Positions 42,626-52,937 of a DNA stretch of 64,000 nt are shown here, piece by piece. Under the pieces are notes generated by a model. The model was given only the letters and a program-made list of their open reading frames with translations. It searched no databases and was not told the origin of the DNA. The position numbers were made by a program, and so were the translations under genes. Numbering within the stretch: the first letter of the stretch is position 1; each line of letters starts with the position of its first letter. Origin of the DNA: Macrophomina tecta (lineage: Eukaryota > Ascomycota > Dothideomycetes > Botryosphaeriales > Botryosphaeriaceae); assembly GCA_024180945.1 (NCBI GenBank), contig JAKSGN010000002.1:2232001-2296000 (forward strand), given 5' to 3'.

Positions 42626-42860
42626 GCGGCTGAGACTAGTCCTTTTTCTCTTCTCTCCCCAAACTCTCCTCTATGAACGGAGTAAGAGATCTTCGAAAAA
42701 CCGTGAAATTCATTTTCTAGCTTGACTCTTGGGCTATGGTTGGTGCAGTCGCCGTGCAGCGGCGCCAGAGCTGTCCAGTGGGAACCGACCATTGACGTCA
42801 CCCTTTTCAGATAAACGCGTGTTAATCGCGTTATGACGCACCCCATCACGCTTTATCGCG

Positions 42861-44355
42861 TTGGAATCAAAGCCTCAGCCACTTCTAATCGCCTCGTTTC
42901 CGCAACCTACGCCCAGTTTACCAATGACCACTACCACTCTTCGACCGATTCCTCACTATTCTGATGCTTGCAGGCACATGGTCAGAGTTTGCGTATTGAA
43001 CAATCACTGGCGAAATAAATGCAAGATACCGCAGTTTAACGCTTTCTCAAGGCAGCTTTCGTCGACAAAGTCAAAGGAGTCAGGCGATCGCAACCCATCG
43101 TTGCTCGAGAAGCTGACAAAGATGCTAGGAAGTTACTTCAACGCTGGCCCAACGGATAAGCAGAATTTACAGGAAGCTCCAATATCTGCTTCGGCGGACA
43201 TAGAAAGCCGAGCTTAGTACCGCCTCAAAGTTCCTACTTCAGCGGCGACGCTCTTCATCACTCACCGCAGCATTACAATAATGGACCCTCTGAGCCACCC
43301 CGTCCGATGCCTCGCCCCATGCCTCACTCGCGACCGCTTGCACCAAGATTGGCGTCTTGCGGGCATCTCCAGAATCAGCTCCAATCCAATGAGCGCTGTC
43401 AAGGTGGCCTTTGCAGCTGGGCAAGGCCGTCTGCTCAGCTCCCATTGAGGCCATGCACAGTTCCTACAGCTACCCACTCTGTACTCGATAGAGTTAGCTT
43501 CAGAGGATCGGCTTATGGGCAGCAGTCAGCGACGACCATGCTGGATGGATTGAGTTTCTTTGATAGCATGCTGTAGTTAACGCCGTCTATATGGTTGACT
43601 CGAGACATCTTTAGTGCCTCCCACGGACCTGCCCACATGCCTCGCATGGCCTTGGCTCGGCTAAAATACTTCAACACTGATCAGAATCAGAGTAGCATCC
43701 CCACTACCGTTCCATCGACTAACGCTGCCATCTTAAACGTTACCAATCACATCAATCCAGTTGCAATCAATAACCAAAGCGGCAGGCCGACGGGTGCTGA
43801 TGACCATCATGGGAAACAGCCTTCAGAATACCTCATTGCCTGAGCGTGGTCTCAGTGCCTACCGTGGACCAAATAATGCGCATCGAGTAGCAGCCCTTTT
43901 CCCAGCGCCACAGCAGAGTCTCTACCCTGGTCAAGCTCAATCACAATACTCCAGCAACTGCTTTCAGGTCTGCCATGTCTTCACCTTAGTGACGAAAAGG
44001 CTCTGTTTAAACCAATATATTTGATATTCAACTTTCCTCGAACGTAAGAAGCTTTGATATCCGGCAAATACGTGGATGATCGTGACATCAGGTACAAGTG
44101 CGTGCTACGTGAGCGGAGCAAACGGACTGTACTTCAGTATATGGAGGCGCTGATATGTGGCATATACAAGCTTCCTGCCGAGAAGAAGAAGAACATGGCC
44201 AGACAGCGTATTCATTTCTAGTTGGCCCGGATGGCAGAAATGATCAAGCAGAAGACCGCATAGAAGATGCACACGAGGCAAGGGGTATTGGCACACGGCA
44301 AATTTATTGAATTGGGGGTTGATGAGGAAGAAGAGAGACAGCGAAGCGAATAAAG
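42861..44355 (+). pseudogene. Decayed FamX-4-like copy (relic 2), domain core deleted
   Basis: The N-terminal part at 43220-43580 reads SSYFSGDALHHSPQHYNNG and later ERCQGGLCSW and RGSAYGQQSATTMLDGL. FamX-4 has SSFSDHNLDHYGG, AGCQGGSCSS and RGQPVQVMQQHLGLRMDDL in the same order. The C-terminal part at about 44075-44210 reads YVDDRDIRYKCVLRERSKRT then a KLPAEKKKNMARQ stretch, where FamX-4 has YADGLSIDHTFVLNGASKRI and NLSVKREELA. The HP...TSF core that should lie between them is absent, so the copy has an internal deletion near 44.02-44.07 kb. In-frame stops follow at 44218 and 44261. The upstream limit (42861) is a guess from composition. Confidence 0.7.
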
Positions 44356-44954
44356 ATCAAAATATCCCGAGCCTGGTAGCTTCTATCTCTACAATGATAT
44401 AGGGTACGACATAGGCCCGCAGCCAAATATGAGCGGGGCGGAACACACACGGAAGATCAAAGGCTTGCTGAGGAACTTGGACAGTATCTCTCATGAGAGC
44501 AGTTGTTCTTTATTTTTTTCGTCTCTTTTCAGATTACAAATATGCAGGTTGAGTCAAACTGGGGTAAAGATTAATCACATATTAAACTAAAACCGTACGA
44601 CTTCCTCGGCTTTAGCCGCCGCGATGATAGAAAAAGCTTCAAAGACTGGACTTGAGGAACAGCGTGGCCAGCGAGCGGCGGGGCCACCTCAACCAACCCG
44701 AGCACAATCACACACCCAGAGCGCACGGGGGCCCATCATTCCATTCACCGCGGCCAAGTGTGCGTGCCATAAAGCCGGAGACGTCTTGAGCTGCCCAACT
44801 TCCACTTTCACACCCACGTCACCGCCATCCTCGCAACTCCTCCACCGTTGGAGGGCCATCTTCTGCGACTTCTCTGCACTGCTTTCGCTCCTCTCCGCGA
44901 AACAGCACTGCTACATCCTGAGCATTCTATGTTCAATGCCACCATCGCTTTACG

Positions 44955-46858
44955 ATGCCGCAACAAAACCAACGCTTTCAGCCTCGGGCTGCAATTAGCA
45001 GTAAGGCAATTCGCCTTCTCGCTTTTTCGTGACGCTGACATCCTCTTCAGAACAGCACTACCAGACTAGCCCTATGCATAAGCTCGACTATCCCAGAACT
45101 CCGCCCTTCCGTTTCTCCGAGTACTACCAGCAGAACGTGACCCTTCCGTACAATGGCAACTCGAACACGCATTTTTGGGATGCCGCCCGCCAGAACATCA
45201 CATATTCCTCGTTCAGCGACCACAACTTGGATCATTACGGAGGACCACCGCAAGGCTATGTGCCACAGCCATTCCAACCCACTGCTGCTGTACATTCTGC
45301 ACACAGCAACGCAACAGGAACGGATGTGTGCAGTCGCTGCCTGTGCTGTCCTTTGCCACAGGCAGGGTGTCAGGGTGGAAGTTGCAGCTCCGTTGCACCT
45401 ACCTTTCAGCCTTCCTCTCAGACACTCGCTGGCACCCACAGTAGTTACCACTATGCTCAGGAGGAAACCTACCGAGGACAACCGGTGCAAGTTATGCAAC
45501 AGCACCTCGGCTTGCGGATGGATGATCTTGCGCACGGCAATCTCCCTTTCGACAATGCGCCTCTTCAAGCATACGCCCTAGGCCAAGCCTCAGCGGATAC
45601 CAGTCAAAGAGGTGTACCGGGCCAGACACCACCGCCCCAGGCTCGCTTCTACCTGCACAGTCACGAGACACCTTCCAGTCAGAACGTTGGGTTCTTGGCT
45701 CAATCTCTCGGTCAACATAGCAAAACCGATCTCGCGTTTCAACAGTCTGTTGTAAGCCAGAGGCATATGAAGGCACATGATAGCTCGGTCCACTGCCAAA
45801 GGAGCGGATGGCAGCCCGTGCCAGCCGGCCGTTACAATGGATATACTTTGGGGGTCAGCCAGGGAATCTCTCTCCAGATGCCTATTAGTTCAGCACCAGC
45901 ACAACATGCTCGGCCTTCTGCTGCAAAGCTGCAACACACTTGCTTACCTGAGCGTCCGGCAAACAACCTTCACAACCCTCAGCACCCCCGCCCTCAGGCT
46001 GGCCGTACCTCGCGTTCATCCCATGCAAAATCGCTCCGCAGAAAGCCCAAAGGGGAGCCAGAGAAGGCGTGGACAGAAGCCGGGAGCGAGCGCAAGGATT
46101 CGTGGGGCAGATTTGACCTCAAGATAGATGAGATTGAGGAGGGCAAGATCGTGTTTCTCGTACCAAATGGAGACTGGACTACGGCTCATCCTGCCCTAGT
46201 CCTAGGCTGTGATGACAAGGAAAACGTACACGTCCTTCAATGCACAAGCTTCGGCAAGAGTACCAGTATCCATTCAAGGTTCGGGAATCTGGAGCAGCCA
46301 GAGCGCGACCTCAACAAGAGCGACTATCTCTTGATTGCGGACCGCCCGTTGTCGAAAGGGCCGAAGCCTCATCTCGGCCTTCCAGTGCTCCGCTTGCGGG
46401 ATAAGTGGCCATTGGCGAAAGCCACCTACGTCTGGTTCGAGTTCCCCCGCAGCTTCAAGCTTTCCCAGCTTCGCCATTACGCGGACGGCCTTAGCATCGA
46501 CCACACGTTCGTGCTGAATGGTGCGAGCAAGCGTATTGTTCGTGCTCAACTTGAGCGCCGTTTACAAAGAATGTACCACAATCTGTCCGTGAAGCGCGAG
46601 GAACTGGCTGGGAAGGGCAAACCGCTCGAACAGTCCCGAGCTGCCGAAGATAAGATGGCGGAGATAGAGCGGACCCACCTGACCAAAGTCCTCAGGAGAC
46701 GCGCGGAGCAGGTCGCGAAGATGGCAAAGGAGCGGGGGGTCAACAGAATGTCCGGCGTGGAGTCCGGGAAGATTCAGAGCCGAGGGGCCACCAAGACTCG
46801 AGCGCGGAAGCTAATGCGGCCGAAAAAACAAAGCAGGAAGCCTTCAGACCAGATCTAA
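44955..46858 (+). CDS. FamX-4, novel-domain paralogue with Cys cluster and basic coiled tail
   Basis: Two exons, 44955-45000 and 45051-46858, encode 617 residues. Exon 1 (MPQQNQRFQPRAAIS) joins through a 50-bp phase-1 intron (GTAAGG donor, CTGAC branch, CTTCAG acceptor) inside a Lys codon. Residues 1-350 are disordered and rich in Gln, Ser, Pro and His, with a Cys cluster at 109-127 (CSRCLCCPLPQAGCQGGSC) that could bind metal. The FamX domain begins EGKIVFLVPNGDW (about 379-391). AHPALVLG (394-401), VHVLQCTSFGKS (408-419), SDYLLIAD (439-446), HLGLPVLRLRD and AKATYVWFEF follow. The tail has a predicted coiled coil (RAAEDKMAEIERTHL) and a very basic end (KTRARKLMRPKKQSRK), suggesting nuclear localisation or nucleic-acid binding. 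Relics 1 and 2 just upstream are degraded copies of this type, so this is the surviving member of a local triplication. Confidence 0.8.
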
Positions 46859-47991
46859 GCAGGATTGGTGCGTGTGCAATGGGAGTCTTGTGGGTTCATC
46901 ACAGGAGCTAGCAGTAGGATAGGCAGATTCTATTGGCGCAGAACTAGCAGCTCGTTACAGTCTCACACAGCACTTTGGCCTTGATTTCTAGCTAAACAAT
47001 GGTGCTTGATTACTTTGGGCTAGGCTTACACAGATTGCCTCGTAGAGTCAGATAGCTTGAGGATACGAACAAAGGAACAAGGCATTTACCAAGCAATTCA
47101 GCATTGTGTGCAAGTGAGACACTGCATTGATCTTCGACTGTTCACCTGTCGAGCCCGTCTCTTCACCTGTATCAGGCTGACATCATAGCTGAATGCTGAA
47201 CTAAACATAGGCAAATTGAGTACAGAAAATAAGCTCTAGCGCGGTTCATGCCAGCAACTTACTTCGATTTTATTCTCCTCCAAATCTGTAACTTACATTA
47301 TTCGCTAGTTATGGAGGAAAGCATCAGGTCACTGCCTTTATCTGAGACGATTCAGCTTCATGCGGAGCTGGGTATGACTTTTATTTTCTGGCTAGCTCAT
47401 TCTTAAGAGCTTGAATGAGGCAACTGGTGAATAGCAGGAAATCCTATTTGAGACGGAGAGACTGAGTTAAGGAGGATTACATGAGCACGATCAGCATTAC
47501 CTGCCTTCCAACGGGCTTTTTGAAAGCCGTCCCCCCGAAACAGCAGGAGAGCATAGCAAATGGAGACTAGAATCAGGACACATGCTTGGGATATGGTCCG
47601 CTCTGGATCGACTGAAAACATTTCACAGAATGAAGAGTTTATCGCAGCCAAACGCTTTTGCACGAAACCGGTAAGGTGACTACGCTACGACCTGAGGTTT
47701 CTGCTATCGGCTGGTTTTCGTTTCAATACTTCAATGAATGACCTTGAAGTCCCAAGTTTGACCTTAACAAGGTAGGCATGCATAGTGAACTTTATGCACT
47801 TCTACCAAGTGCAGGGGCCCCATAGGCCAGCAAGGCAGCTGCGGCACCAATCACATTCACGCGCGGCACAGCTACAATGCCAGAGAACTGGTACAACGCC
47901 GCTGTCTCGCCATTCAGCACCTCACTCTCGAAACTACTCACTTGTCCACGCACACGCTCAGGTCAGCAACCCACTCACTTAAACTCCGTAC
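46859..47991. other. Intergenic between FamX-4 and FamX-5
   Basis: AT-rich spacer with no supported gene. An ATG at 47877 (MPENWYNAAV) could be an alternative first exon of FamX-5, spliced from about 47961 to 48035 in a compatible phase. Confidence 0.4.
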
Positions 47992-49246
47992 ATGACTCCG
48001 AATATATCTTCCAACGGGACTATGAAATCCCCAGGCGAATCTGCTCCGTCGAAGCAACGCAGTAAGTCCGCCATCCAACTCAGCAGATCACCAAATTCGT
48101 CTTGCTCAGTACAATCTCGTCATCACAGAGTACCATTCTTCTGTCAGTCAGTTCGACGTTACAAAGACCACGCCACCGACCAGCACACCAGTTGAACACA
48201 GCCTTGCCGCTTCTGTTCTAACTCCGGCTCCAGAGCCTTCACAGCGCGCTGCCCCTCTGGCTGGACAATCGTCGGACAAGCAGCCGTCAGCTACGCCCCC
48301 GAAGTTCCAACTTCAGGTTGCGTGGATGAAGCCATTGAGTCCGAGAGGAGCTCGGGGTGTGCCCAATTCAGCCTCAGCCCGCCAGCATTCAGAGGTACCA
48401 GCCATTCACAGGCCAGCTCTGTCTGAAAACCGGCGCGTATACCTCCCAGAGCAGCCAGAGGCCTTCCGGGGGCCCGCCCAAGGCGCCCAGTCCCACGCGC
48501 AAAGTGACCTCGCCAACAAGGACGACAAGGACGGAAAACAGCAGCCTAGCGGTGGATGGCAGATTGTGGGCCCGCGCGGCCGCGTCCTTCGCCCCTCCAA
48601 CACGCCCTCCCGCCCGCGTCCCTCGCCACTGCCTCGCCGTCCGCATCCGCACGGCCACCCGCAGAAGAACAAGTCGCCGCTCGCGCCCGGCCTCACACAC
48701 CGCCCCGTCTTCGACCTCGACTACACGACGCTCAAATTCGGCATGGTCGTCCATACAGACAAGATCGAAGAGCTGCGGTGGAGTGACCGCCCCGCTGTGG
48801 TCACCGGCGTCAACTCGGTCGACCGCCGGGTGCGCTTCTGGTGCACATTCTCTTACTCAGAAGCCGGCAGCCTGATAAGCAAGTACAACGGCGAGTACTA
48901 TGCTCGTCACCCGAACAAGGAGTACTTCATGCGCAATTGTGTGCTCATCGAGGATGGGAGGACGCGTCCGCACTTAGGGACGCCGACCGTGCGCCTCGAG
49001 GGGGGTGCCCTGGCAAAGACGTCATATGTGGATACGTCGGAAGTAAGGGAGTTGCCGTTTGACAGGATGTCGCGCCAGTCGGTGGGCCATGTGCTGCAGG
49101 ACTTGTGGTTGCCAGTAGATCACATGTTGAGGCTGAGGAAGCATGTGGAGAGGCAGGGGAACAGCCTTGTGCCGACAGCTGAGGGGGGCAAATTGGAGAG
49201 GTACAATGGGAGCTGGGAGGGCTTTCTGGAGTACACGGTCGAATAA
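47992..49246 (+). CDS. FamX-5, novel-domain paralogue
   Basis: Two exons, 47992-48061 and 48129-49246, encode 395 residues. Exon 1 (MTPNISSNGTMKSPGESAPS) joins by a phase-1 intron with a GTAAGT donor inside a Lys codon, as in FamX-4. The frame of exon 2 is open well upstream of its first Met (48326), which supports the exon model. An alternative first exon from 47877 is also in phase. The N-terminal 215 residues are disordered, with a Pro/Arg/His-rich stretch (RPRPSPLPRRPHPHGHPQ) just before the domain. The FamX domain reads KFGMVVHTDKIEEL, SDRPAVVTG (about 242-250), RRVRFWCTFSYSEA, LISKYNGEYYARHPNKEY, CVLIEDGRTRPHLGTP and ALAKTSYVDTSE. HP is replaced by RP and the TS of the third strand by FS. 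The CVLIEDGRTRPH stretch aligns with YLLIDDGKTRPH of FamX-3. Confidence 0.75.
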
Positions 49247-49937
49247 CTCTTCATTTCGTAAAAATCAAAATACACATGGAAAAGTCCGCGCAGTGTTGTG
49301 ACTAATTCAGAGCAGCAGGGACTTACAGTCGAGTCACTGCAGGCACGTTGGCCGCCGTTGGGTGTTGAGCAGGTCTGGCACCATCTCAGCAGATTTAATG
49401 CGCGTTCTGGATGGCTAAGGGCAATGGAAAGCTCTTCGGGAAGGTAGGGTGGTGGTGCGGTGATGAAGTGCAAAATCCATTCTACATGCCGCACAGACAT
49501 GTGCCGTGACGTAGCATGCACGCAGCAGAATGCTCCGTGGAACTGCTGCCGGAGGCAATTGCATTCACGGAAAGCTGCATGATCACCCTTGCCAGCGTAG
49601 CGGCCTGGCCCGTGATACGTCTAACTAATGATCACGAAGATTCTTCGCAGCTACACGTGTGAAACCCTCCTCCACCTCGCTAGTGGGCCAACGCGTGAAT
49701 GCCTTCGCACTCTTATGACTCTTCTTGAGGAGAAGGCCACCAGAAAAAAAAATCAATCTTCCGCCTCAACCCGCTCTCCAAATTTCCGTCCACAGCTCAT
49801 GATCGTCGCTGGCATACCTGATTGTAAGTTTCACTATATTCCGCGCGATCTTCCAGCTGTGCTCATTGGCAGAGGGGAGAGTAAATGAAACCGCACAAAC
49901 TTCAATAAGCAAATAACAAAACCCAGCACCAGCAACG

Positions 49938-51588
49938 ATGTCGAACAATCAGTATGGCAGCAACCAGCCGGGTAGTGGCAACCCACACGATCACCAGAAC
50001 CAGCATATAAGTAACCCGTGCGCGTAAGCCACTCCCTCATACATCAAACTCAATCCATTTCCACATGGCGTACAGTTGATTTTTTAAATATATCAGGCCC
50101 AAGAACCGAGCAACACAAAATCCCATTGCCGGAAACATGCCTTCGACTACTTCAACTGATGGCCGTCCCAGCATCTGGGACTCTACATACTCAGGCGTGC
50201 AAAGCGGACCCCAGCCCGGCTTCAGTCAAAGCGGTACTGCGGGCTCACTCAACAGGATGAATCAGAGTAGGGGTCAGAATAGCCCTGGTCTAGACATGAG
50301 ACGTAGCCAGAACCAGCGGCAGGGCTCTGGAAGTGGTCAGTTTGGGATGGTCCCCGGTAGTTTTGGCGCACCGTTCGGTCAAGGTCCTCAGCCTGGCGGT
50401 GTTGTCCCTCTTTCATATCAGCCGTTCCCCTTCGGTTTCTCTTCTGGCCAGCGCTTTAGCCGCCCCTCCAACCACCCGTACCATGGCGATCCCATGCAGC
50501 GCAGCGGAAGTTCCTCATCTGACTACGGCCCTGTACCCCGAAGGCCTCACACTCCTAGTCAGCATGGATATCAGAGACAGCAGCCTGGCAACTTCCCACC
50601 CCCTCGCCGCCCCTCACCCGCTTCTGCTTCTTCTCATCCTCACCAGGTCACTGCCCCTGTTGCTGGTGCTCCCCCGTCTCGTGGTTGCAACCCCCCTCCT
50701 TGTGCTCCTCGAAGCGCCCCCGCTGCCTCATCGGCAGCCAGATTCACTGCCAATGACTTCCCTTCCCTGGGCAGTCAGTCATCTGGCCCTCGTCCCGCTG
50801 CCCCGCCTGCCTCCCGTTCTCATGCCGCCGACGCCCAGCTCGCCCAGCAGCTCAGCCGTGCCAGCCTTGGTGACCGCTCCGGTAGTCGCGGTGGTGGTCG
50901 CAAGAAGTACGTCCCTCTCGAGGGGCTGCCTTACACTGCACTGGCGTCCACTACCAGCCACCCAAAGCCAACCTCCCTGCCACCACCCCGGAATGGCAAG
51001 GGCCGTGGTAATCCGGTGTTTCGCCTCCAGCTGAGCGACTGTTACCGCGGCAAGGTCATCTACATCGACAGGCTAGAGGGTATTGATTATTCCGACCATC
51101 CAGCTGTCATTCGCTCTGTTGACACCTCCGCGGAAACCATCACCTTCTTCAAACAGTCTTCTTTCAAGAAGATTGGCGGCTTTGGACAGAAGTACGCGAT
51201 GTATAAGAACCGTCACCAGAAGAGATGGCACGAGCGGCAATGGGTTCCGATTTGGGACGGGGTAACGCCGGTTCAGGAGGGCACGCCGATGCTGCGGCTC
51301 GCCAACGGGGAGAAGATGGGCGAGACAGGTTCATACCTCGACATCCACGGAGATACCACGCTGGGAATCGATTATTTCAGCAAGTACTCCCGGCACAAGC
51401 AGTTTCCGGAGCTCTTCTTCCCCGCGGCCGAGATAGACAAGCTGGAGGGGTACTCAGAGTGGTACCTGGAGGAGGACCACAAGCACAGGGAGGGGACGGA
51501 GGAGAGGAAGCGTGATCTGTCTCAGACGGATGGGCCGGGCGACGAGTTCGATTTTGATGACGACTTTGACCCCGACTACACTGGTTGA
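49938..51588 (+). CDS. FamX-6, novel-domain paralogue with G/Q/S-rich N-terminus
   Basis: Two exons, 49938-50023 and 50097-51588, encode 525 residues. Exon 1 (MSNNQYGSNQPGSGNPHDHQ, then NQHISNPC) joins by a phase-2 intron (GTAAGC donor, ATATCAG acceptor). Residues 1-330 are low-complexity and rich in Gly, Gln, Ser, Pro and Phe/Tyr (for example GQFGMVPGSFGAPFGQGPQP), resembling RNA-granule proteins. A short motif ANDFPSLGSQ is near residues 247-256. The FamX domain starts RGKVIYIDRLEG (346-357); DHPAVIRSVD (362-371), ETITFFKQSSFKK, GFGQKY, EGTPMLRLANGEKMGETGSY and an Asp/Tyr-rich helical end follow. The tail is strongly acidic (GDEFDFDDDFDPDYTG), unlike the basic tails of FamX-3 and -4. Function unknown; no enzyme motif is visible. 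Confidence 0.78.
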
Positions 51589-51992
51589 GCGTGGCGGCCG
51601 GTGCAATAGGTGGAGTCCGGAAAGGCGCTCTTGGATAGATATGCCTTCAGGTTCAATATTTCAATTTGATTCTAGATTTTGCTGTTAAATGAATTGCAGA
51701 GCTAGCATCCACAAGTGAAGGCGCAAAGCCTTCACTGCAAATAAAAAGTGATCTCTGACTCTAACGTCCACTCACAATAGCTCGCTTCACCAAAATATCG
51801 TGGCTACTCGCCATCAGTCATATACGGCTTATGTAAGCATAGGCATTCGAGTATCTGCAAGGACCAAGGGCTTACATAATTTTCATGCAGTCTTCGATTG
51901 AGGTCAAGCAGTCCTTATTTTGCATGCTGCTCACGGCCGGTCCGTCTACGGCAGTATCAAAAACCTTTATCAATGCTATTCCCTGAAGCCAA

Positions 51993-52937
51993 TCAGTTGT
52001 ACAGCATGTCCTTCGCGTATGAATGGTAGCTGCCCACCGGGGCCACAGCCTTCACCCGCTCCCACAGTCCCTCAATCTCCCCTACCGTCTCCTCCTTCAA
52101 CGGGCCTCTGGCCAGCCCCTCCAGCGTCTGCTCCAATCGACTCGGCATACTAGCTCTGATGACAACCGCGTCCCTCTCTCCAGCATCCAACTTTGAACTC
52201 CACACAGCCCAACAACGATACGCCAGCATAGCCGGGCTCTCTCCCGCCTGCGCGGCAATCACCCTCCACTCCCTCAAAGCCTCAATAAATTCCGGCTCAT
52301 GAAACATCGAGATATAGATATCATTCAGCACAGCATCCGGCGCGTCCGGCTGCGCAGTCCACCTTCCACCCTCCGCATTCGCCTCCAATTTCTCCGGATC
52401 CTTGGCGACCAAACCGCCCGCCAGCGCCGAATACACATGGAAAGCGATCCTCAGCTCGCGCAGCACGGGGAACAGCGTCGTCTCAAGGTGGCGCGCGAAC
52501 GCGCCGTAGTTCCCCTGATAGGCCGTCGGCACGACACCCGCCGGTCGAGGATGCGTACGCGTGGATGCGGCGCACGTGCTCGGGCGCGAAGTTGGACAGG
52601 CCGAAGCGCGCGAGCTTGCCCTGCCGGTGCAGCTCCTGCAATCGCGTCGACGGTCTCATCGATCGGCGTGGAGGGGTCTGAAATGTGCAGATAGTAAGTG
52701 TGGACCTGGTTGGCCTGCAGGCGTGAGAGAGATTCAGCCAGGCCGGCGGTGATGGAGGCGCGGGTGAGCGTGCCGCGGGCCAAGCTTGGGGATTTGGTGT
52801 CGATGATGAAGGAGGCCGGGGTGGAGAGCGGTATCGATGATGTTGTGTTTGTGGAGGATGAAGATGTAGGCTTGGCCGTCTTCCATAGGCTGGAGGCCGA
52901 TGAAGCCGCTGCCATAGACGTATTCGGGGTAAGCCAT
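51993..52937 (-). pseudogene. Aldo-keto reductase (AKR7-like) pseudogene with several frameshifts
   Basis: Successive minus-strand frames together follow an NADPH-dependent aldo-keto reductase of the aflatoxin-aldehyde-reductase type. The start MAYPEYVYGSGFIGLQ runs to HNIIDTA, then breaks. The text resumes in another frame as ASFIIDTKSPSLARG and LSRLQANQVHTYYLH, breaks near DETVDAIA, resumes as ELHRQGKLARFGLSNFAPEH, breaks after HAYASSTGG, and resumes as VPTAYQGNYGAFARHLETT to the stop. The segment after IIDTA, where the catalytic Tyr of the D-x-x-x-Y motif should be, is missing. Three breaks and a lost catalytic segment mean no active enzyme can be made. The last ~180 residues are still one open frame, so the decay looks fairly recent, or sequencing errors contribute. 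It converges tail-to-tail with FamX-6. Confidence 0.8.
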
